A stretch of 64,000 nt of DNA. It comes from Janthinobacterium tructae. Its GTDB lineage: Bacteria; Pseudomonadota; Gammaproteobacteria; Burkholderiales; Burkholderiaceae_D. The stretch spans positions 4,216,001 to 4,280,000 of the forward strand of contig NZ_CP041185.1 of NCBI RefSeq assembly GCF_006517255.1, given 5' to 3'. Under the pieces are notes generated by a model. It had not been told where the DNA came from and made no database searches. It was given only the letters and a program-made list of their open reading frames with translations. The position numbers and the translations under genes are program-made. Positions 35,467 to 45,254 of this stretch are shown here, piece by piece (the stretch's first letter is position 1; each line of letters opens with the position of its first letter).

Positions 35467-36063
35467 ATGCAAATCAGCACATCCCGCTTGGGCCGCTCCC
35501 TGGCTTGTGCCTGCCTGTGCGCTGCCCTGGCACAAGCAGCGCTGGCCATCGAGGTGGGCGGCGTCAAACTGGACGAGACCGTGCAGCTGGCCAGCCGCGA
35601 GTTGAAACTCAACGGCGCTGGCGTGCGCTACAAGGTCATCTTCAAGGTCTACACGATTGCGCTGTACCTGCCGGAAAAGAAAACCCAGCTGACCGACATC
35701 CTGGCCCTGCCGGGGCCGCGCCGTCTGGAAATCGTCATGCTGCGCGACATCACTTCCGACGAGCTGGGTCACGCCTTCATGCAGGGCTTGAAGCGCAGCT
35801 CCGACCAGGCCGACCGCACGCGCCTGCTGAGCCAAACGATGCAGTTCGGCGCCATGTTCGCCATGGTGCCCGGCCTGAAAAAAGGCGACATCCTGACGGT
35901 GGACTGGCTGCCGGAAGAGGGAACGTTGTGCAAGCTGAACGGCAAGCAGGTGGGCGACACGGTACCGGACCTGGCTTTTTATAATGCGCTGCTGAAGATC
36001 TGGATCGGCGCCCATCCGGCCGACAGCTTGCTGCGCGCGCATTTGCTGGGCGATATGGCCTAA
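35467..36063 (+). CDS. Periplasmic chalcone-isomerase-like protein
   Basis: 198 aa with a cleavable signal peptide (about 1-27, ending AQAALA). The mature domain follows the chalcone isomerase fold: IEVGGVKLDETVQL, the GVRYKVIFKVYTIALYLPEK strand pair, RLEIVMLRDITSDELGHAF and a C-terminal LLKIWIGAHPADSLLRAHLLG helix. Bacterial members lack the plant catalytic set and may bind fatty acids or lipids. It appears monocistronic, with a strong GGAGG site and an exact DnaA box in its upstream region. Confidence 0.85.
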   Translation: MQISTSRLGRSLACACLCAALAQAALAIEVGGVKLDETVQLASRELKLNGAGVRYKVIFKVYTIALYLPEKKTQLTDILALPGPRRLEIVMLRDITSDELGHAFMQGLKRSSDQADRTRLLSQTMQFGAMFAMVPGLKKGDILTVDWLPEEGTLCKLNGKQVGDTVPDLAFYNALLKIWIGAHPADSLLRAHLLGDMA

Positions 36064-36086
36064 AGCGGCCTGAAGCAAAACGCGGG

Positions 36087-36114
36087 CGTAAAAAAAGCCG
36101 GCGCAGGCCGGCTT
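36087..36114 (-). terminator. Intrinsic terminator for the 36.1-36.4 kb membrane protein gene
   Basis: AAGCCGGC-GCAG-GCCGGCTT (36095-36114) with seven Ts after the stem on the minus strand. It also sits past the convergent chalcone-isomerase-like gene and may serve both. Confidence 0.85.
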
Positions 36115-36137
36115 GTCATACTGCAACAATTTAGCGC

Positions 36138-36443
36138 TCAGGCGCGCGTCGACAGGGCGCGCAATTCAGTGGCATTGCTGGGCGACACGCCATCCATCGT
36201 GCCCAGGGTGCGTTGCAAGGCTTGCGCTTCGCGCATCTGCTGGCGCGCCAGGCGCTCTTCGCGGCTCAGCTTGGGACGCACCACCAGCACCATGGCGCGG
36301 GCGATGCCCACCAGCAAAGGCTTGAACAGCAGGGCGAACGCGCCCACGGCGACGATCACCAGCACGAGTTGCAGGGCGTTCAGCAGGGAAATCTCCAGCA
36401 CGGGTGCGGATACTGCGTACAGGGCGGCGGCGAAGGTAGACAT
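36138..36443 (-). CDS. Small single-pass membrane protein, unknown function
   Basis: 101 aa from ATG 36443. One long hydrophobic segment (about 18-48, LLNALQLVLVIVAVGAFALLFKPLLVGI) is followed by a basic and Gln/Arg-rich cytosolic tail (KLSREERLARQQMREAQALQRTLG). An in-frame start at 36494 would add 17 less plausible residues. I do not recognise a family. It is flanked by a good terminator and has its own AT-rich upstream region, so it is probably a real monocistronic gene. Confidence 0.6.
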   Translation of the reverse strand: MSTFAAALYAVSAPVLEISLLNALQLVLVIVAVGAFALLFKPLLVGIARAMVLVVRPKLSREERLARQQMREAQALQRTLGTMDGVSPSNATELRALSTRA

Positions 36444-36635
36444 ACTGTTCCAGTGCATTATAGAATTTGCCAGTACTATAGTGCAGTGCAACATATAAAT
36501 CTAATTCCATTTCTTGATACCAATTATATGAATCGTGAATGGAAAACGGTAATATTTTTTGACGAGTGAAAATATTCGCGCGCGGCGCGGTTTACACTCT
36601 CAAGTAATCAATTCAACTTTTATCTTGGGCTTTCC

Positions 36636-37616
36636 ATGAGTTTTCTGACGCTGGATCTGAACTTGCTGCGTGTTTTCGACGCCGTCATGACGGAACAAAA
36701 CCTGACGCGCGCAGCCGGCCACCTGGCGATGACGCAGCCGGCGGTATCGAACGCCATCAAACGCCTGCGCGAGAGCCTCGGTGACGAATTGCTGATCCGC
36801 ACCGCATATGGCGTCAAACCCACGCCCCGCGCCGAAGCGCTGTGGCCATCCGTGCGCTCGGCCCTGGCCAGCCTGGAAGCGGCCGTCACGCCGGAAACCT
36901 TCGACGTGTCGAAGACCCACGCCACTTTCCGCATGGCCATGGCCGATGCGACGGCCGCCTTCTGGCTGCCCTCGCTGATGCGCTCGATCGAACGGGAAGC
37001 ACCGGGCGTCAACGTGCGCATGATGCCACTGACCACGCGCGAACCGCGTCCCATGTTGCTGCGCGGCGATATCGACCTGGCTGTGGGCTTCTTTCCCGGC
37101 GTGGCGGCGCAACTGTCGAGCGAAACGGGTTCGCCCATCCGCCACGAGCGCTTGTATTCCGGCAAGTATGTGTGCGTGATGCGGCGCGGCCATCCGCTGG
37201 CCGACAAGGAATTAACCTTGGATAACTATTGCGCGGCGAACCATTTATTGGTGAGCTTTTCCGGCCGCGCGCATGGCTTGATCGACGAAGCGCTGTCGCA
37301 GATCCACCGCGAACGGCGCATCTTGCTGACGGTCAACCAGTTCTTCACGGCAGGCAGAGTCGTCGCCAATTCCGACCTGATCACCGTCTTGCCGCGCCAT
37401 TTGATCGCCTCAACGGGCATGACGGAGTCCTTGCTGTACAAGGATTTGCCATTGACCCTGCCAGCGGTCCACCTGGACATGCTGTGGCACGAGCGCGATG
37501 CGCGCAGCCCCGCCCACAAATGGCTGCGTAATCATCTGGAAAGCATGAACACGCCCACTTTACGCACGGCCACGGCGGCCGGCGGCGGCGTGGCACCCAA
37601 GCCCCATATCGAGTGA
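36636..37616 (+). CDS. LysR-family regulator (NodD/LeuO-like subgroup)
   Basis: 326 aa. It opens TLDLNLLRVFDAVMTEQNLTRAAGHLAMTQPAVSNAIKRLRESLGDELLIRT, where the DLNLL start and NAIKRLR helix place it with NodD/SyrM-type regulators. The effector domain is complete (FRMAMADATAAFWLPSLM to LPRHLIASTG). A C-terminal tail of about 20 residues rich in Thr and Ala is extra. The upstream 190 bp are AT-rich and hold no gene. Its target is not evident; the neighbour on the right is a convergent chemoreceptor. Confidence 0.88.
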   Translation: MSFLTLDLNLLRVFDAVMTEQNLTRAAGHLAMTQPAVSNAIKRLRESLGDELLIRTAYGVKPTPRAEALWPSVRSALASLEAAVTPETFDVSKTHATFRMAMADATAAFWLPSLMRSIEREAPGVNVRMMPLTTREPRPMLLRGDIDLAVGFFPGVAAQLSSETGSPIRHERLYSGKYVCVMRRGHPLADKELTLDNYCAANHLLVSFSGRAHGLIDEALSQIHRERRILLTVNQFFTAGRVVANSDLITVLPRHLIASTGMTESLLYKDLPLTLPAVHLDMLWHERDARSPAHKWLRNHLESMNTPTLRTATAAGGGVAPKPHIE

Positions 37617-37661
37617 AAAAATTAACGGCACGAACGTCTGAGAAAATCGTAGCGAACGGAA

Positions 37662-37725
37662 GTAAGTTGTGGCCGAGAAGCGGAACTGTGCTCTAGCACA
37701 GTGAGCATCGCAGGCCGCAAATTAC
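37662..37725. other. Nested two-stem structure in convergent intergenic region
   Basis: An outer stem pairs GTAAGTTGTGGCC (37662-37674) with GGCCGCAAATTAC (37713-37725), 12 of 13 positions including one G-U. An inner perfect stem pairs ACTGTGC with GCACAGT (37685-37702, loop TCTA). No T tract follows on either side, so it is not a standard terminator. It may be a structured RNA, a 3'-UTR element or a dispersed palindromic repeat. Confidence 0.5.
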
Positions 37726-37754
37726 GACGCGCAGTAGATTTAATCAGATGTTCT

Positions 37755-39314
37755 TCATGCGTGGCTGCTGGAGCGGTAACCAATCCTGAAACCGCCCCAG
37801 TGCTTGCCATCGACGTGGATCGGCACGGATAAATCGTGCATGACTTCGCCCGTGTCGCGTTTATAGGTCTGCAGCAGGAAAGGCTTGGTATTGCTGCCGC
37901 AGCGCTTGCCCGTGCGGTCGCTGAAGATGCGCTTGGTGCGGTTATTCACCATATCGGTGGCGTAATCGCCCGTCAGCGGCTGGGAAAACTTCTTGTTGTG
38001 CGTCGGAAAGTATCCATTGTTGTCGACGGCGCCCGCATACGCCAGATGGGGCAATGCCGCCAGCACGCCTTCCTGCAGCTCCGGCAAGACCTTGTCCGTA
38101 AACGCGTCGAACTTCGTGTTGTGCTTGGGCGGATTGGTGTTCGGGATGGGCCGGTAGTGGCGATCGAACAGGGCTTCGCGCGTGATGCGCCCCGACGCGA
38201 TCGCTTGCTCGAACAGTTTGCCCACCTCGCGCGCGGCGCGCTGGGCCGTCTCGCGGATTTCATCGTGCGGCGTGGCCACACTCGATTCGCCCAAAGCGCC
38301 GGCGATCGCCTCGGCCCGCTCTGCCAGGGCCATGGCCGACTGCGTGGCACGCGGCAATGCGACATTCGTCGACAGCATGCTGTCGCGGATTTGCTCGATG
38401 GCGTCGGCGATCAGCTGCGTCGTCTCGACGTGTTCGCGCGAGGCGCGGGCGATTTGCCCGATCGCGTCCTCGGACTCGCCCGATGACTGTTCGATATGGC
38501 TGAGCGAGGCATGCACGCTTTCCACATTGCGCGCCGCTTCCGTCACGCCCTCCGCCAGCGAACTCATGCCACGCGCAGCTTTTTCCGACTGTTCATTGAT
38601 TTCGCGCACCATCACGCTGATTTCATCGGAGGCTTCCTTGGTGCGCTGCGCCAATTGCCGCACTTCCCCCGCCACCACGGCAAAACCACGCCCGTGCTCG
38701 CCGGCACGCGCCGCCTCGATGGCGGCGTTCAGCGCCAGCAAGTTGGTGCGCGCGGAAATATCGGAAATGGCTTCCGTAAAGCCCGTGATGCGTTTGGATT
38801 TGTCCTGCAAGCTCAGCATGGTGCTGGAGGCGCCTTGCGCTTCCTCGCGGGCCTTGTTGATGCGGTGCAGCCCCTGATCGACTTCGGCACGCGCCGCCAC
38901 GCTTTCCACGCGCACGCCGGCGGCGACCTTGGCGGCCCGTTCCGCGTTGGCGGCGATCTTTTCCGTCATCACGGCATTTTGTGCGGAACTGTCGGCGATG
39001 TCGCTGGCCGTGCGCACATCGAGTTCCACCTTCTGTTTGACGGAATCGACAAAATACGAGGTTTCCGCCGCGCCGATCATGATGGCGTCGATGGCGTTGC
39101 CCACCGTGTCGGCGAACTGGTGCAAGCCCGGCTCGCCGCGCGGACGTCCGGCGAACGCCAGCAGCGCCGCGCCGATGGCGGCAGCCACGCAGGCTATCAG
39201 ATATGGATGGTCGCCGCCCGACAGCAGCAGCAGATAGGCCAGGCAACAGGCGACGGCCATGGCCAGGATCGTGAATGCAAAGAAACGCACCAGCTGATGC
39301 TGCAACTGCTTCAT
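37755..39314 (-). CDS. Methyl-accepting chemotaxis protein with C-terminal sensor-like domain
   Basis: 519 aa from ATG 39314, preceded by GGGGGA. Two N-terminal hydrophobic helices (about 10-60) have almost no periplasmic loop between them. The cytoplasmic signalling domain spans about 90-375, with the hairpin tip [41 protein letters not shown]. After it comes an unusual C-terminal domain (about 395-515: [67 protein letters not shown]) that looks like a PAS/Cache-type sensor. Signal input is thus likely cytosolic. Confidence 0.88.
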   Translation of the reverse strand: MKQLQHQLVRFFAFTILAMAVACCLAYLLLLSGGDHPYLIACVAAAIGAALLAFAGRPRGEPGLHQFADTVGNAIDAIMIGAAETSYFVDSVKQKVELDVRTASDIADSSAQNAVMTEKIAANAERAAKVAAGVRVESVAARAEVDQGLHRINKAREEAQGASSTMLSLQDKSKRITGFTEAISDISARTNLLALNAAIEAARAGEHGRGFAVVAGEVRQLAQRTKEASDEISVMVREINEQSEKAARGMSSLAEGVTEAARNVESVHASLSHIEQSSGESEDAIGQIARASREHVETTQLIADAIEQIRDSMLSTNVALPRATQSAMALAERAEAIAGALGESSVATPHDEIRETAQRAAREVGKLFEQAIASGRITREALFDRHYRPIPNTNPPKHNTKFDAFTDKVLPELQEGVLAALPHLAYAGAVDNNGYFPTHNKKFSQPLTGDYATDMVNNRTKRIFSDRTGKRCGSNTKPFLLQTYKRDTGEVMHDLSVPIHVDGKHWGGFRIGYRSSSHA

Positions 39315-39517
39315 TTGTCCCCCGCTGCGCGAACCCGTCACGTCCCGCGAAAGGGACGTGCTGTAACCGTATGCGGGTGGGCACGATTGCCCACCTTGCA
39401 CCCTGAACATCACGTCTGCGCGGCGTTTCAGGCGGCTACTGGATAGCAGTGTGTAGTTCTACCCTACAACATTTGTTCCGATAGCTCAATCAGAAAAGTG
39501 GGGCGGCTACACCAAGG

Positions 39518-39973
39518 TCACTTAATTGGCAATTTGGTGGTGTTTTTGACCTCTTCCATGACGGCATAAGTGTGGGTTTCCCGCACACCTTTCTGCAACA
39601 GCGTCTTGCCCAGGAATTCGCGGTAGGCGGCCATGTCCTTGACGCGCGCCTTGACCAGGTAATCGAAACCGCCAGCGACCATATGACATTCCAGTACCTC
39701 TGGGATGATTTGTACGCTATGCTTGAAGGCGTCGAACACTTCCGGTGTCGTGCGATCGAGCACCACTTCGATGAACACCAGCAGCGAGACGTCGAGCAGC
39801 TGCGGGTTCAACTGGGCCGTATAGCCCATGATGTAACCGGATTCGTGCAATTTGCGCACGCGCTCCAGGCAGGCGGCCGGCGACAGGTTCACGCGCGCAG
39901 CCAGCTCCACATTGCTGATGCGTCCATCGCTCTGCAATTCCATCAAGATTTTCTTACTGATCTTGTCCAGCAT
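39518..39973 (-). CDS. Lrp-family regulator, probable activator of putA
   Basis: 151 aa from ATG 39973, which has GGGGG at good distance; ATG 39979 and TTG 39988 are alternatives. An Lrp HTH (LDKISKKILMELQSDGRISNVELAARVNLSPAACLERVRKLHESGYI) and a RAM domain (VLECHMVAGGFDYLVKARVKDMAAYREFL) are complete. The gene is divergent from putA across 207 bp. Lrp-type PutR/BkdR activators next to proline or branched-chain catabolic genes are common, and this PutA lacks its own DNA-binding domain, so control of putA by this protein is a strong inference. Confidence 0.9.
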   Translation of the reverse strand: MLDKISKKILMELQSDGRISNVELAARVNLSPAACLERVRKLHESGYIMGYTAQLNPQLLDVSLLVFIEVVLDRTTPEVFDAFKHSVQIIPEVLECHMVAGGFDYLVKARVKDMAAYREFLGKTLLQKGVRETHTYAVMEEVKNTTKLPIK

Positions 39974-40180
39974 TACCATCACCCCCAAATTAATATTATT
40001 TGGTTAAATTGTCGCATCAAAAACTATCTATTGCTAGCCCCCTGTATTACCAGAATTAATCCATAAGAATCCCCTTTACAATCGAATCATCTTAACGTCC
40101 GACTTTCTGTATTTTTTTGCACCAAAAAAGAGCAAGAATTACGTCAGTTTTCGTCCCCTTTTTCCTTGTAAAGAGCACTT

Positions 40181-43100
40181 ATGCACCCTGCAGGCCCCTC
40201 GGCTTTTACCCCGATTCCTTTTGCTGCGTTCCAGGCAGAAATCCTGCCCGAAGCGACACCCCAACGCGCCGCCATCACCTCCGCCTATAGGCGCGATGAG
40301 GTTTCCGCCGTGCAGTGGCTGTTGCAACAAGTGCGCCCCAGCAGTACCGAAACGACGGCCGAAGGGCAAGCGCTGGCGCACCGCCTGGTCTCGAACGTGC
40401 GCCACAAACGCACACGCGCCTCCGGCGTCGATGCACTGATGCACGAATTCTCGCTGTCGTCGGAAGAGGGTGTTGCATTGATGTGTCTGGCTGAAGCGCT
40501 GTTGCGTATACCCGACAGTCAGACGGCCGATCGCCTGATCGCCGACAAAATCAGCAAGGGCGACTGGAAGAAGCACCTGGGGGAATCGCCGTCGCTGTTC
40601 GTCAACGCGGCCACCTGGGGCTTGCTGATTACCGGCAAACTGGTCAGTACCAGCAGCGAAACGGGCCTCGGCTCGGCCATGACCAAGCTCATCGCCAAAG
40701 GCGGCGAACCGCTGATCCGCAAAGGCGTCGACCTGGCCATGCGCATGCTGGGCAACCAGTTCGTGACAGGCCAGACCATCGAGGAAGCGCTGAAAAACAG
40801 CCGCGAGAATGAAACGCGCGGCTACCGCTACTCATACGACATGCTGGGCGAAGCGGCCCTGACGCAGCAGGACGCGGCCAACTACTATGCCTCATACGAA
40901 ACGGCGATCCATGCCATCGGCAAGGCCTCGAACGGGCGCGGCATCCGCAACGGCCCCGGCATTTCCGTGAAACTGTCGGCCCTGCATGCGCGCTACAGCC
41001 GCGCCCAGCGCGCCCGCGTCATGGAAGAATTGCTGCCGAAGGTCAAAGCACTGCTGTTGCTGGCCAAACAGTACAACATCGGCTTCAACATCGATGCGGA
41101 AGAAACGGATCGCCTGGAACTGTCGCTCGACCTGATGGAAGCGCTTGCCTTTGATACAGATTTGGCCGGTTTCGACGGCATCGGCTACGTGGTGCAGGCG
41201 TATCAAAAACGCTGCCCCTTCGCCATCGATTTCCTGGTCGACCTGGCGCAGCGCAGCGGCCGCAAGTTCATGGTGCGCCTGGTCAAGGGCGCGTATTGGG
41301 ATGCGGAAGTCAAACGCGCGCAAGTCGATGGCCAGGAAGGCTATCCCGTCTACACACGCAAGGTCTACACGGACGTCTCTTACCTCGTGTGTGCGCAAAA
41401 ACTGCTGGCCGCCAGCAGCCTGATCTATCCACAATTTGCCACGCACAACGCGCAAACCCTGGCGACCATCTATACCTGGGCGAAGCGCGACGGTATTAGC
41501 GACTACGAATTCCAGTGCCTGCACGGCATGGGCGAAACCCTGTACGACCAGGTCGTCGGCCCCGACAATCTCGACAAGCCGTGCCGCATCTACGCGCCCG
41601 TCGGCTCGCATGAAACCCTGCTGGCCTATCTGGTGCGCCGCCTGCTGGAAAACGGCGCCAACTCGTCGTTCGTCAACCAGATCGTCGATGAAAGCGTGGC
41701 CATCGATAGCCTGATCCGCGATCCCCTGGAACAGGCGCGCCTGCAGGGCGGCTTGCCGCACCCGTCGATTCCACTGCCACTGGACATGTTTGGCAGCGAA
41801 CGCAGGAACTCGGCCGGCCTGGACCTGTCGAATGAAGACACCTTGCGCACCCTGGCCACCGGCCTGGCGCAGCAGCAGACCTGGCAGGCAGCGCCGCTGA
41901 TCGATGGCGCGGTCAGCCTGAATGGCCCTACGCACATGCTGCACAATCCGGCCCAGCACGACGATGTCGTGGGCAAGGTCATGGAAGCCGGTCCGGCCGA
42001 CGTGGAAACGGCCCTGGCCAGTGCCAGTGCGTATGCCATCGACTGGCAAACCACGGAGCCTTCGGTCCGCGCGCAAGCGCTACAACGCGCGGCCGACCTG
42101 TTCGAAGAACACCATATCGAGCTGATGGCCCTGGCCGTGCGCGAAGCGGGCAAGTCCTTGCCAAACGCGATCGCGGAAATCCGCGAAGCCGTCGACTTCC
42201 TGCGCTACTACGCGGCGCAGGTGGAACACGCGCCGAACACCCTGGCGCTCGGCCCCGTTACCTGCATCAGCCCGTGGAATTTCCCGCTGGCCATCTTTAC
42301 GGGCCAACTGGCCGCCGCCCTGGCCGCCGGCAACGTGGTGCTGGCCAAGCCGGCCGAGCAAACGCCGCTGATCGCCCACCGCGCCGTGCAATTGCTGCAT
42401 GCGGCGGGCGTGCCGCGCGGTGCGCTGCAATTTTTGCCCGGCAGCGGCGACATCGTTGGCGCCGGCCTGTGCAATGACGTGCGCGTGAAAGGCGTGATTT
42501 TCACGGGCTCGACGGAAGTGGCGCAATTGATCAACCGCAACCTGGCCGCACGCGCCGTGGCCGAAGGCATCGATATTCCCCTGATCGCCGAAACGGGTGG
42601 GCAAAATGCCCTGATCGTCGATTCGTCCGCCTTGCCGGAGCAAGTAGTGCAAGACGTGATGTCGTCCGCTTTCGATAGCGCCGGCCAGCGCTGCTCGGCC
42701 TTGCGCGTGCTGTTCCTGCAAGCGGAAATTGCCGACAAGACCATCCACATGCTGAAGGGCGCCATGCAGGAATTGCGCGTTGGCAATCCTGACCGCCTGG
42801 CCACCGATATCGGTCCCGTCATCGATGCGGAAGCGCAAAGCAATCTGCTGGCACACATCAACAAGATGAAAACCGTGGCCATCGACCATTATTCGCTCGA
42901 TTTGCCGACCGTCAAAGGCACGTTCGTCGCCCCGACCGTGCTGGAAATCAAGTCGCTGGCGCAATTGACGCAGGAAGTCTTCGGTCCCGTGCTGCACGTG
43001 ATCCGCTACAAGCGGGCCGAACTGCCGCAACTGGTGCAATCGATCAACGACAGCGGTTACGGCTTGACCCTGGGCATCCATACGCGCATCGATGAAACCA

Positions 43101-43834
43101 TAGCTTTCATCACCAAACGCGCGCACGTGGGCAATATTTATGTGAACCGCAACATCGTCGGCGCCGTCGTCGGCGTGCAGCCGTTCGGCGGCGAAGGCAA
43201 ATCGGGGACCGGTCCGAAGGCGGGCGGCCCCTTGTACCTGAAACGCCTGCAGCGCAATGCACCGGCCGGTGCGCAGCACCAGCGCCAGGCGCCGCCAGCG
43301 CTCGATGCGCTGACCGTGTGGGCCAAGATGCATGGCCACGACCAGGTGCAGCAACTGGCGCAGGAATACGCGCGCACGACCTTGCTGGGCAGCAGCACCG
43401 TCTTGCCAGGCCCAACCGGTGAACGCAATACCCTGAGCTTTGCGGCACGCGGCACGATTCTGTGCGCGGCGGCCACCTCCGGCACCTTGATGAACCAGCT
43501 GGCGGCAGTCCTGGCCACCGGAAACCAGGCCCTGGTGCTGGCACAATCGCCGGAGTTGATCCCGGGCGACTTGCCGGCGGCGCTGAAGGACCGCATCCAG
43601 GTCGTCAGCAGCCTGGCGTCGGTCCAGCATGATTTCCAGATCGCCATGATCGAGGCTAGCCTCGATGGCCAGCTCAAACCGCTGCTGGCGGCACGGGAAG
43701 GGGCCCTGGTGGGCACCATCGCCACCACGCAGGAGGGTGTCATCCCCCTATGGCGCCTGGTCGCTGAGCGGGCGCTGTGCGTGAATACGACGGCAGCCGG
43801 TGGTAACGCGAGTTTAATGATGCTCAGCGTTTAA
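40181..43834 (+). CDS. putA: Bifunctional proline dehydrogenase / P5C dehydrogenase (PutA)
   Basis: Oxidises proline to glutamate with FAD and NAD. 1217 aa. An N-terminal arm (1-130) has no ribbon-helix-helix, so it does not repress its own gene. The PRODH barrel (about 150-480) shows GRGIRNGPGISVKLSALHARYSRAQ, RLVKGAYWDAEVKRAQ and the C-terminal FAD/substrate segment YLVRRLLENGANSSFV. The aldehyde dehydrogenase domain (about 560-1030) has SPWNFPLAIFTGQ, the Glu loop AETGGQNALIVDSSA and the nucleophile SAGQRCSALRVLF. A C-terminal ALDH-like domain (1040-1217) completes a long type-B PutA. A strong terminator follows. Confidence 0.96.
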   Translation: MHPAGPSAFTPIPFAAFQAEILPEATPQRAAITSAYRRDEVSAVQWLLQQVRPSSTETTAEGQALAHRLVSNVRHKRTRASGVDALMHEFSLSSEEGVALMCLAEALLRIPDSQTADRLIADKISKGDWKKHLGESPSLFVNAATWGLLITGKLVSTSSETGLGSAMTKLIAKGGEPLIRKGVDLAMRMLGNQFVTGQTIEEALKNSRENETRGYRYSYDMLGEAALTQQDAANYYASYETAIHAIGKASNGRGIRNGPGISVKLSALHARYSRAQRARVMEELLPKVKALLLLAKQYNIGFNIDAEETDRLELSLDLMEALAFDTDLAGFDGIGYVVQAYQKRCPFAIDFLVDLAQRSGRKFMVRLVKGAYWDAEVKRAQVDGQEGYPVYTRKVYTDVSYLVCAQKLLAASSLIYPQFATHNAQTLATIYTWAKRDGISDYEFQCLHGMGETLYDQVVGPDNLDKPCRIYAPVGSHETLLAYLVRRLLENGANSSFVNQIVDESVAIDSLIRDPLEQARLQGGLPHPSIPLPLDMFGSERRNSAGLDLSNEDTLRTLATGLAQQQTWQAAPLIDGAVSLNGPTHMLHNPAQHDDVVGKVMEAGPADVETALASASAYAIDWQTTEPSVRAQALQRAADLFEEHHIELMALAVREAGKSLPNAIAEIREAVDFLRYYAAQVEHAPNTLALGPVTCISPWNFPLAIFTGQLAAALAAGNVVLAKPAEQTPLIAHRAVQLLHAAGVPRGALQFLPGSGDIVGAGLCNDVRVKGVIFTGSTEVAQLINRNLAARAVAEGIDIPLIAETGGQNALIVDSSALPEQVVQDVMSSAFDSAGQRCSALRVLFLQAEIADKTIHMLKGAMQELRVGNPDRLATDIGPVIDAEAQSNLLAHINKMKTVAIDHYSLDLPTVKGTFVAPTVLEIKSLAQLTQEVFGPVLHVIRYKRAELPQLVQSINDSGYGLTLGIHTRIDETIAFITKRAHVGNIYVNRNIVGAVVGVQPFGGEGKSGTGPKAGGPLYLKRLQRNAPAGAQHQRQAPPALDALTVWAKMHGHDQVQQLAQEYARTTLLGSSTVLPGPTGERNTLSFAARGTILCAAATSGTLMNQLAAVLATGNQALVLAQSPELIPGDLPAALKDRIQVVSSLASVQHDFQIAMIEASLDGQLKPLLAAREGALVGTIATTQEGVIPLWRLVAERALCVNTTAAGGNASLMMLSV

Positions 43835-43861
43835 AATGTAAGCAGGCAGTGAATGTAAAAG

Positions 43862-43890
43862 GGCAGAACCAGTGGTTCTGCCTTTTTTTT
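43862..43890 (+). terminator. Intrinsic terminator of putA
   Basis: GGCAGAACC-AGT-GGTTCTGCC followed by eight Ts. A four-base T run on the opposite side lets it also serve the convergent mtnN gene weakly. Confidence 0.93.
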
Positions 43891-43909
43891 ATGCACGCGT
43901 GATGAAAAA

Positions 43910-44686
43910 TCAGCCAGCCAGACGCTGGCATAGCTGTTGGATCACCGTAAACGCATACGGCGAGGCGACGGTTTGCACGAAACGCATGAAGTCGACGGCG
44001 GCCTTTTCGTTGGCGTTGTCGGAAATGGTGCGCATGACCGTAAACGGCACGCCCAGTTCAAAACAGACTTGCGCCACGGCGGCACCTTCCATTTCGACGG
44101 CCAGCAGGTCGGGGATATCCACTTTGAGCTGGTGCAGATGCGCGGCGCTGCTGATGAACTGGTCGCCGCTGGCGATCAGGCCCCGGTGCACTTGCGCGTG
44201 CTGCAAGCCAAATGCCACGATATCGGCCGCCTTGAGCACGCTGGAAACATCGTCACGCAGGAAATCTTCGGCGGCAGCTGCCAGTTGCGTGCTCAGTTCC
44301 AGGTCCGTGGCAAAACGCTGCAAGCCCGTCAGCGGTACTTCGAAGCGGGGAAACAGGGGGCGGGCATCCATATCGTGCTGCAGCAATGCTTCCGCCACCA
44401 CGATATCGCCAACTTTGACGTGTTTATCCCCACTACCGGCCACGCCGGTGAAGACGATGTGGGTAACTCCATACTTTTCCACAAGGATAGAAGCTGTCAT
44501 GGCAGCGGCAACCTTGCCCAGACGCGACAGGACGCACACAGCGTCGATATTCCACAAGGTCCCCAGGGTGTAGTCGCGCATGCCGTGCGAACGCCTCTGG
44601 GGGCCTTGCATGGCTTCTACCAGCCCCTGCTGTTCTTCGTGCAAGGCACTGATGATGCCTAAACGCATTTTTTTGTGTGATTTCAT
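43910..44686 (-). CDS. mtnN: 5'-methylthioadenosine/S-adenosylhomocysteine nucleosidase
   Basis: 258 aa. It cleaves adenine from methylthioadenosine and SAH, recycling SAM by-products. Motifs are GIISALHEEQQGLVEAM at the start, FTGVAGSGDKHVKVGDIVVAEALLQHDMDARP, the purine-binding LLAVEMEGAAVAQVCFELGVPF and MRTISDNANEKAAVDF with the catalytic Asp. ATG 44686 is kept; ATG 44668 is possible. It is transcribed away from the repeat-rich origin-like region and links functionally to the methionine genes at 20-24 kb. Confidence 0.94.
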   Translation of the reverse strand: MKSHKKMRLGIISALHEEQQGLVEAMQGPQRRSHGMRDYTLGTLWNIDAVCVLSRLGKVAAAMTASILVEKYGVTHIVFTGVAGSGDKHVKVGDIVVAEALLQHDMDARPLFPRFEVPLTGLQRFATDLELSTQLAAAAEDFLRDDVSSVLKAADIVAFGLQHAQVHRGLIASGDQFISSAAHLHQLKVDIPDLLAVEMEGAAVAQVCFELGVPFTVMRTISDNANEKAAVDFMRFVQTVASPYAFTVIQQLCQRLAG

Positions 44687-44786
44687 GCTGTTTTTACAGG
44701 TTTTTTGAATTGCCAGACGGTTTACATGGTGAAAACAGCTGTTTTGGCGACTTTTCCACCGTTCGCGTTTGTCTCTGTGTTTTAAA

Positions 44787-45001
44787 TAAAGATGTATACA
44801 TAAAAATAGTAGTGATAGTAAACGGCCATTTTTTTGTGGATAAGTCGGTATACCGTATAAAAATCATCTACTTGGCGCACAAAAAAGTAGGCGCACAAGC
44901 ATTGTATCGAGCGAGGACTTGTTTGGGATAAAAATCGGGCTGTGGACAAAGATCGACTTTTCCCACATCTCATCCTGTGGATATGCAGGCACTTATCCAC
45001 A
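44787..45001 (+). repeat. Origin module copy 1
   Basis: Order: AT-rich TATACATAAAAA, trinucleotide run TAGTAGTGATAGTAA (44807-44821), 13-bp spacer starting ACGGCC, inverted DnaA box TGTGGATAA (44835-44843) followed by GTC, then a near-box TGTGGATAT (44976) and forward DnaA box TTATCCACA (44993-45001), 17 bp apart start to start. Confidence 0.8.
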
Positions 45002-45254
45002 GCAGCAAGCAAAAATCACGGGTTTTCTTGCTGTAGTGACATGTTTGATGTGCATCGTACGCTCAGATCCCTGTTTGGCAATCAAGCTTGAGCGACCACG
45101 GGTGCTGTTCTTGCGCGAACGCTGGCATCGAGGTGATTCCTGCAAGACGGTTTGGCAGTGGGTCGCGCTGTCGCCGTTGGCTTTTTTTGGGGATGCTTTT
45201 TGCATGCTTTTTGAAAATATCCCCGGACTTCCGCTTTTTTTATCGGTTTACAAT

